A stretch of 64,000 nt of DNA from Odontesthes bonariensis (GCF_027942865.1 NC_134507.1:35269711-35333710); one strand, 5' to 3'; positions 19,184 through 32,557 are shown, counted from the stretch's first letter. The notes: generated by a model from the letters alone, not told the origin. A program made the numbers and translations.

Positions 19184-22100
19184 CTGCGATCGCCACCTTT
19201 GGGTGGATGATTTTATGCATTTCAGCATTAAATTCTCACGCTTTGGAGGTTAATTTTGTGTTTGGTCAAATTATTCCAACTCTTTGTATTTGGTGTTCTT
19301 TATCAAAAAATGTTCCTGTATTACCCCCTTTTTTCAAGTTTTTACTTTTTTGAACTCGTCCAAGGAGTTTCAGCTGAAACAAGGTCGGTGTCCCGTTTTT
19401 TTAGGAGAGGAAGGTAAGTATCCCTTTTAGTACTTTTTTATCCAATTTTTACTCTTTTATTGGGTTTTTAGTGTGATATTTATTATTGTTCTTTTAAGCT
19501 TTTTGTTTAAAACTGTTTGTGGTGCCTCCATCATGTCGGCTAACTATGCTGGCATCAGGAGGCACCACAGCGCTAGATTTTTATTTAAAGAAAAGGAAGG
19601 AAAGCTTATAGAGATTTCCAGATTGGACTTCTCCCGGAAGCTAATCCAAAAAACATTGAACTTCAAGCCAGACGATTTGAATTGCATCCTGTAATTGCCT
19701 TTTAACAAGGAATTTGGTTTTCGCACTGCAGCTTTGCTGCAGGAGTTTTGGACGAGATTTGTAAATGTGCAAGCCCAGTTTTCTGCGTTTACTGACAATA
19801 CTCTGAAGACAGTAATTGTCAGAATGTTCAATGAAATGTTGAACGCAGAAGATATCTGTATATGGTTGGGAAGATTCTGCACTGTTAAAGGCCAAGCAAT
19901 GAAGGTGAGGGATGTCGATGGCATCTGGAACTGCGCCTGGAGGGTCCCCATCCAACAATGGCAAGACCCCCAGGGCTTCCAGGGCCTGAAACATCTCCCA
20001 TCAATGATTGTCTTGGGAGAAAACAGAGGCTACATCCACAACCAGGGACAGCCCAAACTCTGCTGCAAATATGGGGAGCACAGGCACCTGGTGTACTAAT
20101 GGCAGAAAGTGCAATCTCTGTGGAGAATTAAACCACCTCTTCAGAGATTGCCCAAAATCCTTTGCCAACAAATTGAAATCCAAAAAAACGCGGGAAGGAA
20201 ATGGAGGGCAGACAAGGCAGTTAACGAGCTACTTGAAACAGTAGCTGGAAAATTCAAACTTCCCGCCAAAACCTCTGAATGGTGGACAGCAGTCAGGTGA
20301 GGCCGAGGAGGGGGAGGGGCCTGCTACACCCCCACCAATGGAGAGCTCTGGAGAGGAGGAGGTGGTGCAGGCAGAAGGCGGAGCTAGTTCAGAATGTGAA
20401 GAAGTCCAATCACAGGATGATAGCGAGGATGCCTCCCTCCCAGATGCCCAGCAAACAAAGAGGCTTGCATCAGAATTGTCCACTGATTCTCCTATAGCAT
20501 ATAGTGTCAAACTCAAGGCCCGCGGGCCAAATGTGGCCTGCGAGAGCTTAAAAGGTCTGATTGTCTAAAAATAAAATCAAAATAAAGTCAAATACGTGCA
20601 GTGACCAAAAGCTACATTTCCACACAATGCATGCTGATTATGTTACGCGCGAACTGGACTGCAATGTTTCTAAATCGATGTGATTTTCCCAACAAGCTGA
20701 ATTGAGAAATACAAATAATGTTCCCAAAATGTCCAGGAAGAGAAATATTGATGCAGATGCCCTTCCATCTGCATCAATTTTTCTGTTTCAAGAAAGATTG
20801 GAAGGCAAATACATGTTTTTGCTTCAAGGAGAAGAAACGGTATGTCTTTTGTGTTGTGAGGCGGTGCCTGTTGTCAAAGAGTACGATCTACGTCCGCATT
20901 CTGAGACCAAACACGGAGCTCAGAGCCAACATTAGGCATCAAGAAAAACACCAAACTGCCAAAGAATTAAAAGGAAAACTGCAATCGCAGCAGAATGTGT
21001 TCGCTAAAACTGGAAACAATGCGGCAGTAAAAGCTAGCTTTGTTTGCTATTTCAAGTTTGGAACAAAGCAAATGTCATAACTTTTCTTTATTCACTTGGA
21101 TAGTTTGATCATTGACGGATGGAGTTGATGTGGGTTTCATCACCTGACAAATTAAAAGGATTTATGATATAATAACAGAACAACAAGCAAACATGTATTT
21201 TTTTTACATCTATGCAAATATATATGTAATATTTGTAACTTGAATAAGTAATAAATTCAGAGTTATTTAACATTTAGGAGTAGTTACATTTATAAGTTAC
21301 ATCTGGCCCTTTGAGGGCAACAATTATGCTGATGTGGCCCTCGGTGAAAATGAATTCGACACCCCTGTCCTATAGTCTCAGAGAAGAGGGGAAGAGCTGG
21401 GACTACCTCAGACAGTTCATCTGTGGAGGAGCCCAGAGTCTTCCCCTCCAATTCACCAAATGAGGTCTCTTTTTTAAATGTAGTTCTGCAATCAACCCCT
21501 AGAGACTCAAAGTTTAACAAAACCTTGCAACAGAGGCCAACCCCCAGAGTCCGACCGGGGAATAGAGCTCAACACCCTCGCCTCTCACCTGTAGAAGTGA
21601 AGGAAGAGCTCCGTTCACAAGAAATTACATAACTGCTTTTAAGACATTTTAAGATTTCAAGATTTTAACCTCTTAAATATTTATGGCTTTAACGAAAAAA
21701 ATGACCGGTATGACCTTTTAGAAGACCTGCAGTCCCACATGCTAGGTAGGGCACCACTAGTTTTAGGGGGTGATTTTAACTGTATTTTAAGCAGGAGTGA
21801 CAGAAAAAGAGCAGGGGAATTTTTTAACGTTGACAAAACATCGGTTTTATTACAGGGCATATGCAAGGATTTTAAACTTCAGGACTGTTTTAAAACCATG
21901 CATCCCAGAGAGGAGGGCTTCACCTGGTTCAGTGGTGATGGCACCAGAGCCTCTCGTATAGATTACCTTTTTACACGGGACTGCCCACCAACCGATGCTA
22001 GATTGACCCCCGTTTTCTTTTCTGATCACCTGATGCTTTCCTGCACCCTATCACTATCTTCGGGTGTGACTTCCGGAAGTGGTCTGTGGAAACTAAACTG

Positions 22101-23549
22101 CTCCCTTTTAAAAGAAGATGAAATAGTTAGTCAGTACCGGGAGCAGTACCACGAGTGGCAGACCATTCAAGACTTTTACGATACACGTGCACACTGGTGG
22201 GAAATGGTGAAGGAAAAGACCCAGACTTTCTTTAGACAGGCAGGTAGGAGAAAAAAGAATAGGGAAAACAGACGCATGATGGGACTGCAGAAGCGACTAC
22301 AGCGCTATTTTAAATTAAACCAACAAGGGATGGATTTTAATGATGAAATTAAACAAGTGAAAACAGACATGTCGGTTTTAGCAGATATTAAAAGTAAGGG
22401 TGTCATTTTAAGAAGCAGGGAACGAGAAATAGAGGAAGGAGAGAAGTGCACAAGGTATTTTTTTAAGAAAATTGTGAATAAAGGGGGGGGCATTTTAAAG
22501 CTAACAAAAGAGAACGGGTGCACAGTTGATTCAATGGAAGAAATTAAACAAGCTGTTGAACAATTTTATCGTGAATTGTACGAACAAAAACCTGTTGAAA
22601 TGGACACCATGACAGAAGTTTTAAATGTCACAGAAAAAACAGTAAAAGACAGTGTGCTTTTAACCCAAGATTTTACAATTTCAGAGTTAAATAAATGTTT
22701 TACAAATTTTAAGAAAGGGAAGTCCCCAGGACAAGATGGACTTCCCTTGGAATTTTATTTGACCTTTTGGGATATTTTAGCACCTGACTTGTTTACTGTT
22801 TTTATGGAATTTGAGCAACTTGAGCGACTTCCTGACAGTTTTAGAGCAGGGATAGTGACTCTTCTTCACAAAAAAAAAGACAAGACTGACTTGAAGAATT
22901 GGAGACCGATTACACTTTTAAACTTTGACTGTAAACTTTTTAGTAAACTTTTAGCCTCACGTATGTCCTTGTTTTTAGAAGACCTAATTCACCCGGATCA
23001 AGCCTGTGCCATCCCGGGGAGGAAGATAACCGACAGCCTCGTACTGATCCGAGACACCATCTGTTATGCGAGAGACAGAAACATTCGGCTAGCAGTCCTA
23101 AATTTAGACTTTGAGAAAGCCTTTGATCGGGTCTCGCACCAGTACCTTTTCCAGGTACTGCAAAAAATGGGGTTCCCAGAAAGGTTTATAGCTTGGGTGG
23201 GTCTGCTGTACCGGGGCATTACCAGCAAATTCCTAGTTAATGGGCATCTGACGAAAGCAGTAAACATCCACTGCGGTGTCCGTCAGGGTTGTCCGTTATC
23301 TGCCCTCCTCTACATCATCTGTGTGGAACCACTGGCACAGAGCTTGAGAAGGGACCACCGAATCAATGGGGTGAGAGTCCCGGGGTACTGGGGATTAAAT
23401 TTGACAGGGAAGGAGGAGGGTCATCAAATTGGCCAGACGTGGTAGGGAAAGTCAAGCAAAGACTAGGGTACTGGGGACTTAGAGGACTGACCATTGAAGG
23501 AAAGGTTTTAATCATCAAAGCTGTGATTTTACCTTTGCTTTTACTAATG
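19184..23549 (+). mobile_element. Keno-type LINE (copy E), decayed and interrupted
   Basis: Starts at the LINE 5' end (CTGCGATCGCC). ORF1 begins at 19533 but has several small deletions and a stop near 19692; part of the zinc-knuckle region is lost near 20094. A hAT element is inserted at 20498-21367. The ORF1-ORF2 junction and the ORF2 N terminus are deleted near 21650. A long ORF2 frame runs 21739-23445 with the endonuclease core (GGDFN, SRIDYLF, SDH) and RT motifs up to [13 protein letters not shown] deletion near 23386 removes the YMDD region. It ends at 23549 against a Gypsy fossil. It keeps His at the endonuclease site (CAC 22027-22029). Confidence 0.9.
20498..21367 (+). mobile_element. 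hAT DNA transposon fragment inserted in LINE copy E
   Basis: An 870-bp insertion flanked by an 8-bp target duplication TCCTATAG (20490-20497 and 21368-21375), the hAT hallmark. The right end reads CACCCCTG and the left end is CATATAGTGTCAAACTC, related to the common hAT terminus CAGGGGTGTCAAACTC. A partial frame at 20702-20935 (MSRKRNIDADALPSASIF, then a CLLCCEAV Cys pair and RPHSETKH) looks like the N-terminal BED-like part of a ZBED5/GTF2IRD2-type hAT transposase. The catalytic core is absent, so it is non-autonomous. Confidence 0.85.
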
Positions 23550-26500
23550 ACGCGACCTGGCTCAAAAGCCATATCAAAAAGGAGGAAGCACACGGTTTGT
23601 AAGTTATAAGGAAATCAAATTTATTTAAAACAATTCGAACTTAAGCTACGAATTCAACAAAAGTAAAACAATGGGATGTGGCAATCAGTCATCAGTAGTG
23701 TAGTGGTGTTATGGAGCATAAATGTGCGGCAAAGGTGTTGTATGGTGCGAAACATAACAAAAGGATAAAGCAAACAATCCCAAAACACAATGCTGTTCTC
23801 ACAAACCCAGCCAGGAACCAAAAGGGAAGAATTAACAAAATAAGGCGGCTTAAATCCACTCCCACAGACGGCCAGGTGTACGAGCTGCCGCAATCACTGC
23901 TGCACACTCCAATCAGCTTCCTGGTCTGAGGGAGGAGACAAAGGCTGTGTTCGAAACCACCTACTTTTCCTACTATTCCTACTAGTCATACTTTTTTAAG
24001 TTCCCGGATGTACACTAGATATATACTAGATTCGCCGAAATGTTGAGTATTCATCATGAGGTTACTTGTCACACTCAAAATACCCAAGATGCAACGTAAT
24101 GTGAGCCATCGCCATTTGAACAGTCAAATTCCGTTAACGGGACGAGAGCAGTCAAAACGGCGAAACCGGAAGTGCGTTGCTCACTGCGGCTAGCTTTTGT
24201 AGCGCCGAATTCATGGGAACAAAATTGTAAATAGCCAGTATTTTGTCAGATTTTTAACACCTTGGGGGTCTAAATGACTACTTTCTCATCTGAAAATGTT
24301 TCAAATGTTGCTAAAGTTATATATTTACAGAGTTTATAGCTTAAGCGAAATCAGCTTTTCAGGCCGGCTGATTTCGGCTCGGGCAGGAGTGAAGTGCACT
24401 GTGTGTAAACGCTCTGCATACTGTCAGATCGATGAGTATGCCATTTTCAAGTATGTAGTAGGCGGTTTCGAACACAGCCAAAGAAAGAGGGAGGAGAGAG
24501 ACATGCCCAGCACATGTCCCCCTAAAAAGAGGTTCAATATAGGGAACCGAAATATGTAAAAAACCTAGTAGGTACAACACACAACCAGCACTATTAAATG
24601 CTCAATGAAAAGTTATCAAAAAAAACAAATCAGAGAAAAAACACTTGCCCCATTAGCAGTTTAAAGTCCAACCACTGCCATCTGCCCCCAGCACACCAAA
24701 CTCTTGCTCCTCAGCAACAGAGATTTGCCTAGGATTTCTGTGAGCATTTAAGAGGAGAAAGACAGGAGGCAGGAACAGACACCGCAAGCGGAACTGGAAG
24801 GGGACATCAACCGATCAAAGTTGTCCTAACACACCAGGTCCCTCGCCAACCCATACTTCTAATGGCCCGAGAGAGGGCATCCGCCACCACATTCTCTGAT
24901 CCTTTTATGAATCGGATGTCCAACCCATAAGACTGCAACATCACAGACCATCGTATCAGTCTCTGGTTTGGACACTGCAAGGAGTTCAAAAAGGTTAGTG
25001 GATTGTGATCCGTGTAGACCACCACGGGTGTAGTGCCTGAAACTACATACACGTCAAAATGTTTCAAAGCCCATATCAAAGCTAGTGCCTCCTTTTCGAT
25101 GATTGAATAATTTAGTTGGTAGGAGTTAAACTTTTTGGGGAAAAAAAACTCACTGGCTTATCAACACCCAGATCATCAGCTTGCAATAGAACAGCACCTG
25201 CACCCACGTGACTCGCATCTACCTGCAGTGAAAAAGGGCGGTCAAACCGTGGTGCCTCAAGAACAGGAGCTGTACATAACAAGGCTTTAATGTTCTCAAA
25301 AGCCTGTTGACATTCAGGGGTCCATATATACACTGCCTTTGCCTTCAAAAGGTTAGTGAGTGGCGATGTAACAGTGGAAAAATTGCGATAAAAACACCTG
25401 TAGTAACCCACTAATCCAAGAAACCGCAACAGTTCCTTTTTCGTGGTTGGTACCGGATAATTTTCAACCACGCTCACTTTAGCAGCCACAGGACGGACGC
25501 ACCCCTGACCCACAACTCGGCCAAGATAAGTCACTGTCGCCTTGGCAAACTCAAATTTTGAGAGGTTCACGGTGAGACAGGCCTCAGCCAAGCGACCGAA
25601 CAGCGCCCTGATGCGCTCGACATGCTGACGCCAAGAGTCAGAAAACACCACCACGTCATCCAAATAGACAGCGCAACCCTCCAGGTCCCCCAGAACACGA
25701 GTCATAAGGCGTTGAAATGTCGCTGGCGCATTTCTCAAGCCAAAAGGCATAACCTTGTAAGAAAACAAACTGTGCGGTGTCACAAATGCAGAAATTTCAT
25801 GGGCCCGCTGAGTTAAAGGGACCTGTCAGTACCCTTTCAATATATCAAACTTACTTACAAACTTAGCATGACCAACCTCATCTACACAATCTTCCATACG
25901 AGGAAGTGGGAACGAGTCAGGTCTGGTGACAGCATTAACTTTCCTGAAGTCAGTGCAAAACCTTGGTGTGCCGTCTGCTTTGGGTACCGTGATGCAAGGC
26001 GATGCCCAGCTTGAGGAGGATGGCTCAGCTATTCCATTCTCCAACATATACTTAATTTCGGCATCCAGATACCTGGGTTTTTCAGCATTGACACGAAAAA
26101 AACGTTGACGAATAGGCTGAACATCTCCCACCTCAATATCGTGTTCAATAAGGAGGGTCTGAGTAGGCGTATCACCAAACAAACATGGTAAAGACCTAAT
26201 CAACTCTGCCAACTCTGCCCTTTCTAACTCTGGCAGATGTTGCAACAATGCCTCAAGGTTACAGAGAGCCTCAGAGTTTTTCAGCCGCCCATGTGTTAAT
26301 GCTTGATCAACAGCTGGTAACCCATCCGCCTCCACCTCACTCACCAACAAAGGTGTAGTGACTTCTGATGCTCTAGTTGCTAAACATGCTGGATGAGAAT
26401 TCGCCGCGATAACCTGTGCACCATACCCAGGTGATTTTGACGCACGCTCATAATATGGTTTTAACAGGTTCACATGACACAATTGGGTGGTTTTCCTGCG

Positions 26501-27352
26501 CTCTGGAGTCGAAATCAAATATTTAAATCGGAAAGCTTCCTTAAAACTGTGTGTGGGCCATTAAATTTGGCTTGAAATGGCGAGCCTATGATGGGCAACA
26601 GCGCCAGTACTCGATCACCAGGACTGAAAACCCACCGTTCCGTACGTCTATCATAGAGCTTTTTCATTTTTCCCTGCACATGCTCCATTTTCTCCCTGGC
26701 CAGTTCGCCAGCTGCCTAAAGTCTACGCCGAAAACCATTCACATAGTCTAACAGGTTCCGGGGAGGGTCCTCCCCCATCCACTGGTCCCTCAAAATGGCT
26801 AACGGACCTCGTACAGTATGGCCGAACACCAAGTCATTTGGGCTAAACCCTGTACTCTCTTGAACTACTTCCCTAGCCGCAAGCATTAACCAGGGCAAAC
26901 CCTCCTCCCAGTCACCTTCCATTTGAATGCAATTTGAACGTAGCAACGACTTCAACGTTTGATGGAAACGTTCTAATGCTCCGTGACTTTGTGCATGATA
27001 CGCAGATGCTTTGTTATGCTTGATGTTAAGCTGCTTCAACACTTGAGAGAAAAGGTGTGAGGAGAAATTCGAACCCTGGTCACTTTGAATGATTTTTGGA
27101 ATGCCAAATATAGAGATGAATTGTGACAACGCTCTCACCACCGACCTAGCAGTGATGGTACGCAACGGGTATGCTGCTGGATAGCGAGTGGCTTGGCACA
27201 TTACAGTGAGAAGATAGATAGTACCGGATTTCAAGCGAGGGAGGGGGCCCAAACAGTCCACGATCACATGCTCAAAAGGTTGATTGACTGCTGGAATTGG
27301 TAATAGAGGAGCAGGTTTTAGAGTCTGATTGGGCTTACTTGTTAGTTGGCAT
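23550..27352 (-). mobile_element. Gmr1-like Ty3/Gypsy LTR retrotransposon fossil, incomplete and broken
   Basis: On the minus strand the recognisable parts come in the order integrase (about 27267-26716), a linker, reverse transcriptase (about 26100-25112, with VYLDDVVVF) and RNase H (about 25079-24800). The far left is AT-rich sequence that is probably LTR. Integrase ahead of reverse transcriptase is unusual for Gypsy and is the mark of the Gmr1-like group of fish and other deuterostomes. The gag/protease half and the second LTR are absent: the right side stops at the U1 array and the left side abuts LINE copy E. The coding part is broken at a handful of places. With only one end present, its age cannot be taken from LTR divergence; the many readable stretches suggest moderate age. 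Confidence 0.85.
23943..24479. mobile_element. MITE with ~20-bp terminal inverted repeats
   Basis: 537 bp with ends GGCTGTGTTCGAAACC and its inverse GGTTTCGAACACAGCC. The flanking AAA on both sides may be a 3-bp target duplication, as in PIF/Harbinger elements. No transposase. It sits in the LTR-side part of the Gypsy fossil, so it is younger than that element. Confidence 0.7.
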
Positions 27353-27410
27353 GTGTCCGGCCGAGTGAGGCACCTGGAAAAGAGGTGTCAGCCTCTGACA
27401 ATTCCAACTC

Positions 27411-27574
27411 ATACTTACCTGGCAGGGGAGATACCATGATCAAGAAGGTGGTTCACCCAGGACAAGGCTCAGCCATTGCACACCGGCTGTACTGACCCTT
27501 GCGAATTCCCCACATGTGGGAATCTCGACTGCATAATATCTGGTAGTGGGGGACTGCGTTCGCGCTCTCCCCTG
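27411..27574 (+). ncRNA. U1 snRNA, copy 1 (Sm site altered)
   Basis: 164 nt; the 5' end ATACTTACCTG pairs with splice donors. The Sm site reads ATATCTGG instead of ATTTCTGG, and there are two further changes (GACAAGG, CACATGTGG). The altered Sm site probably blocks Sm-ring assembly. Its upstream region is cut short at 58 bp by the Gypsy fossil, within the expected promoter block. Confidence 0.85.
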
Positions 27575-28060
27575 ATTTGACTGTATAACGTGAATATCCC
27601 TGGGTAACTCTACCTTGGTTTTTGTCCTGGCGATGCTGCTTTAACGACACCTTTCCATCTTTAAAACCCATGTTTTGCAAGGTTTGCTGAATGCTGCGGC
27701 AGGTCTGCACAGCTGATATGCAGCTGCGTAGTTGTCAGGTGAGGTCATACAGTGCAGTCACCCCAGGAAGGTGGGCGTTGCCTTAGTGATGGCAACAACG
27801 AGATGAGAATACGGCAGCATTTCTGCACTGGAGATATTAAGCCGTGAGGTTTTGCCTCAACTAAGAATTTTCCCAGTGTGGGTGGGTGTGGCTCTAGAGA
27901 TGGGGAGAGTGGAAAAACTAAATCAATTTGTGCTCCAAGTTCCTTGGTTGTTGAAACAAGAACTGATCAGAAAGATGAAGAAAAGACAGACTGTTTTAAT
28001 CTGCAAGCTTTTCAGATTCAGGTTAGCTGCTGGCATGGCACTGCAGACAGTTGAATTTGC

Positions 28061-28080
28061 TGCACCGTCCGGCCGAGTGA
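28061..28080 (+). promoter_or_regulatory. Probable proximal sequence element of U1 (repeated in each unit)
   Basis: TGCACCGTCCGGCCGAGTGA starts 62 bp before U1 copy 2. The same block precedes copies 3-11 at the same distance. It shares CACCG with the U2 and U5 elements. Confidence 0.55.
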
Positions 28081-28122
28081 GGCACCTGGAAAAGAGGTGT
28101 CAGCCTCTGACAATTCCAACTC

Positions 28123-28286
28123 ATACTTACCTGGCAGGGGAGATACCATGATCAAGAAGGTGGTTCACCCAGGACGAGGCTCAGCCATTGCACACCGGCT
28201 GTACTGACCCTTGCGAATTCCCCAAATGTGGGAATCTCGACTGCATAATTTCTGGTAGTGGGGGACTGCGTTCGCGCTCTACCCTG
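28123..28286 (+). ncRNA. U1 snRNA, copy 2
   Basis: Complete. One change near the 3' end (CTCTACCCTG) lies in the terminal stem-loop. The Sm site ATTTCTGG is intact. Confidence 0.93.
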
Positions 28287-28834
28287 ATTTGACTGTATAA
28301 TGTGAATATCCCTGGGCAACTCTACCTTGGTTTTTGTCCTGGCGTTGCTGCTTTAACGACACCTTTCCATCTTTAAAACCCATGTTTTGCAAGGTTTGCT
28401 GAATGATGCGGCAGGTCTGCACAGCTGATATGCAGCTGCGCAGTTGTCAGGTGAGGTCATACAGTGCAGTCACCCCAGGCAGGTGGGCGTTGCCTTAGTG
28501 ATGGCAACAACGAGATGAGAATACGGCAGCATTTCTGCACTGGAGATATTAAGCCGTGAGGGTTTGGCTCAACTAAGAATTTTCCCAGTGTGGGTGGGTG
28601 TGGCTCTAGAGATGGGGAGAGTGGAAAAACTAAATCAATTTGTGCTCCAAGTTCCTTGGTTGTTGAAACAAGAACTGATCAGAAAGATGAAGAAAAGCCA
28701 GACTGTTTTAATCTGCAAGCTTTTCAGATTCAGGTTAGCTGCTGGCATGGCACTGCAGACAGTTGAATTTGCTGCACCGTCCGGCCGAGTGAGGCACCTG
28801 GAAAAGAGGTGTCAGCCTCTGACAATTCCAACTC

Positions 28835-28998
28835 ATACTTACCTGGCAGGGGAGATACCATGATCAAGAAGGTGGTTCACCCAGGACGAGGCTCAGCCAT
28901 TGCACACCGGCTGTACTGACCCTTGCGAATTCCCCAAATGTGGGAATCTCGACTGCATAATTTCTGGTAGTGGGGGACTGCGTTCGCGCTCTCCCCTG
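28835..28998 (+). ncRNA. U1 snRNA, copy 3
   Basis: Matches the array consensus throughout, with intact donor-pairing end, stem-loops, Sm site ATTTCTGG and 3' end CTCCCCTG. Confidence 0.95.
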
Positions 28999-29548
28999 AT
29001 TTGACTGTATAACGTGAATATCCCTGGGCAACTCTACCTTGGTTTTTGTCCTGGCGATGCTGCTTTAACGACACCTTTCCATCTTTAAAACCCATGTTTT
29101 GCAAGGTTTGCTGAATGCTGCGGCAGGTCTGCACAGCTGATATGCAGCTGCGCAGTTGTCAGGTGAGGTCATACGGTGCAGTCACCCCAGGCAGGTGGGC
29201 GTTGCCTTAGTGATGGCAACAACAAGATGAGAATACGGCAGCATTTCTGCACTGGAGATATTAAGCCGTGAGGTTTTGCCTCTCAACTAAGAATTTTCCC
29301 AGTGTGGGTGGGTGTGGCTCTAGAGATGGGGAGAGTGGAAAAACTAAATCAATTTGTGCTCCAAGTTCCTTGGTTGTTGAAACAAGAACTGATCAGAAAG
29401 ATGAAAAAAAGCCGGAGTGTTTTAATCTGCAAGCTTTTCAGATTCAGGTTAGCTGCTGGCATGGCACTGCAGACAGTTGAATTTGCTGCACCGTCCGGCC
29501 GAGTGAGGCACCTGGAAAAGAGGTGTCAGCCTCTGACAGTTCAAACTC

Positions 29549-29712
29549 ATACTTACCTGGCAGGGGAGATACCATGATCAAGAAGGTGGTTCACCCAGGA
29601 CGAGGCTCAGCCATTGCACACCGGCTGTACTGACCCTTGCAAATTCCCCAAATGTGGGAATCTCGACTGCATAATTTCTGGTAGTGGGGGACTGCGTTCG
29701 CGCTCTCCCCTG
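29549..29712 (+). ncRNA. U1 snRNA, copy 4
   Basis: One change from consensus (TTGCAAATTCC for TTGCGAATTCC), shared with copy 8. Otherwise intact. Confidence 0.93.
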
Positions 29713-30260
29713 ATTTGACTGTATGACGTGAATATCCCTCGGCAACTCTACCTTGGTTTTTGTCCTGGCGTTGCTGCTTTAACGACACCTTTCCATCTTT
29801 AAAACCCATGTTTTGCAAGGTTTGCTGAATGCTGCGGCAGGTCTGCACAGCTGATATGCAGCTGCGCAGTTGTCAGGTGAGGTCATACAGTGCAGTCACC
29901 CCAGGCAGGTGGGCATTGCCTTAGTGATGGCAATAACGAGATGAGAATACGGCAGCATTTCTGCACTGGAGATATTAAGCCGTGAGGGTTTGCCTCAACT
30001 AAGAATTTTCCCAGTGTGGGTGGGTGTGGCTCTAGAGATGGGGAGAGTGGAAAAACTAAATCAATTTGTGCTCCAAGTTCCTTGGTTGTTGAAACAAGAA
30101 CTGATCAGAAAGATGAAGAAAAGCCGGAATGTTTTAATCTGCAAGCTTTTCAGATTCAGGTTAGCTGCTGGCATGGCACTGCAGACAGTTGAATTTGCTG
30201 CACCGTCCGGCCGAGTGAGGCACCTGGAAAATAGGTGTCAGCCTCTGACAGTTCCAACTC

Positions 30261-30424
30261 ATACTTACCTGGCAGGGGAGATACCATGATCAAGAAGGTG
30301 GTTCACCCAGGACGAGGCTCAGCCATTGCACACCGGCTGTACTGACCCTTGCGAATTCCCCAAATGTGGGAATCTCGACTGCATAATTTCTGGTAGTGGG
30401 GGACTGCGTTCGCGCTCTCCCCTG
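30261..30424 (+). ncRNA. U1 snRNA, copy 5
   Basis: Consensus sequence in the gene. Spacer changes (CTACCTTTG, TTTCTATC) are shared with copy 6, marking a recent duplication of this pair. Confidence 0.95.
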
Positions 30425-30972
30425 ATTTGACTGTATAACGTAAATATCCCTGGGCAACTCTACCTTTGTTTTTGTCCTGGCGTTGCTGCTTTAACAACAC
30501 CTTTCTATCTTTAAAACCCATGTTTTGCAAGGTTTGCTGAATGCTGCGGCAGGTCTGCACAGCTGATATGCAGCTGCGCAGTTGTCAGGTGAGGTCATAC
30601 GGTGCAGTCACCCCAGGCAGGTGGGCGTTGCCTTAGTGATGGCAACAACGAGATGAGAATACGGCAGCATTTCTGCACTGGAGATATTAAGCCGTGAGGG
30701 TTTGCCTCAACTAAGAATTTACCCAGTGTGGGTGGGTGTGGCTCTAGAGACGGGGAGAGTGGAAAAACTAAATCAATTTGTGCTCCAAGTTCCTTGGTTG
30801 TTGAAACAAGAACTGATCAGAAAGATGAAGAAAAGCCGGAATGTTTTAATCTGCAAGCTTTTCAGATTCAGGTTAGCTGCTGGCATGGCACTGCAGACAG
30901 TTGAATTTGCTGCACCGTCCGGCCGAGTGAGGCACCTGGAAAATAGGTGTCAGCCTCTGACAGTTCCAACTC

Positions 30973-31136
30973 ATACTTACCTGGCAGGGGAGATACCATG
31001 ATCAAGAAGGTGGTTCACCCAGGACGAGGCTCAGCCATTGCACACCGGCTGTACTGACCCTTGCGAATTCCCCAAATGTGGGAATCTCGACTGCATAATT
31101 TCTGGTAGTGGGGGACTGCGTTCGCGCTCTCCCCTG
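30973..31136 (+). ncRNA. U1 snRNA, copy 6
   Basis: Consensus sequence; near twin of copy 5 including the downstream spacer. Confidence 0.95.
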
Positions 31137-31681
31137 ATTTGACTGTATAACGTAAATATCCCTGGGCAACTCTACCTTTGTTTTTGTCCTGGCGTTGCTG
31201 CTTTAACAACACCTTTCTATCTTTAAAACCCATGTTTTGCAAGGTTTGCTGAATGCTGCGGCAGGTCTGCACAGCTGATATGCAGCTGCGCAGTTGTCAG
31301 GTGAGGTCATACGGTGCAGTCACCCCAGGCAGGTGGGCGTTGCCTTAGTGATGGCAACAAAGAGATGAGAATACGGCAGCATTTCTGCACTGGAGATATT
31401 AAGCCGTGAGGGTTTGCCTCAACTAAGAATTTACCCAGTGTGGGTGGGTGTGGCTCTAGAGACGGGGAGAGTGGAAAAACTAAATCAATTTGTGCTCCAA
31501 GTTCCTTGGTTGTTGAAACAAGAAGAAAGAAAGATGAAGAAAAGCCGGACTGTTTTAATCTGCAAGCTTTTCAGATTCAGGTTAGCTGCTGGCATGGCAC
31601 TGCAGACAGTTGAATTTGCTGCACCGTCCGGCCGAGTGAGGCACCTGGAAAAGAGGTGTCAGCCTCTGACAGTTCCAACTC

Positions 31682-31845
31682 ATACTTACCTGGCAGGGGA
31701 GACACCATGATCAAGAAGGTGGTTCACCCAGGACGAGGCTCAGCCATTGCACACCGGCTGTACTGACCCTTGCGAATTCCCCAAATGTGGGAATCTCGAC
31801 TGCATAATTTCTGGTAGTGGGGGACTGCGTTCGCGCTCTCCCCAG
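31682..31845 (+). ncRNA. U1 snRNA, copy 7
   Basis: Two changes: GACACC for GATACC near nt 22, and CCCCAG for CCCCTG at the extreme 3' end. The core and Sm site are intact. Confidence 0.92.
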
Positions 31846-32393
31846 ACTTGACTGTATAACGTAAATATCCCTGGGCAACTCTACCTTGGTTTTTGTCCTG
31901 GCGTTGCTGCTTTAACGACACCTTTCCATCTTTAAAACCCATGTTTTGCAAGGTTTGCTGAATGCTGCGGCAGGTCTGCACAGCTGATATGCAGCTGCGC
32001 AGTTGTCAGGTGAGGTCATACGGTGCAGTCACCCCAGGCAGGTGGGCGTTGCCTTAGTGATGGCAACAACGAGATGAGAATACGGCAGCATTTCTGCACT
32101 GGAGATATTAAGCCGTGAGGGTTTGCCTCAACTAAGAATTTTCCCAGTGTGGGTGGGTGTGGCTCTAGAGACGGGGAGAGTGGAAAAACTAAATCAATTT
32201 GTGCTCCAAGTTCCTTGGTTGTTGAAACAAGAACTGATCAGAAAGATGAAGAAAAGCCGGACTGTTTTAATCTGCAAGCTTTTCAGATTCAGGTTAGCTG
32301 CTGGCATGGCACTGCAGACAGTTGAATTTGCTGCACCGTCCGGCCGAGTGAGGCACCTGGAAAAGAGGTGTCAGCCTCTGACAGTTCCAACTC

Positions 32394-32557
32394 ATACTTA
32401 CCTGGCAGGGGAGATACCATGATCAAGAAGGTGGTTCACCCAGGACGAGGCTCAGCCATTGCACACCGGCTGTACTGACCCTTGCAAATTCCCCAAATGT
32501 GGGAATCTCGACTGCATAATTTCTGGTAGTGGGGGACTGCATTTGCGCTCTCCCCTG
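32394..32557 (+). ncRNA. U1 snRNA, copy 8
   Basis: Changes at TTGCAAATTCC and in the last stem-loop (GCATTTGCG for GCGTTCGCG), where the stem would be weakened. The Sm site is intact. Confidence 0.9.
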
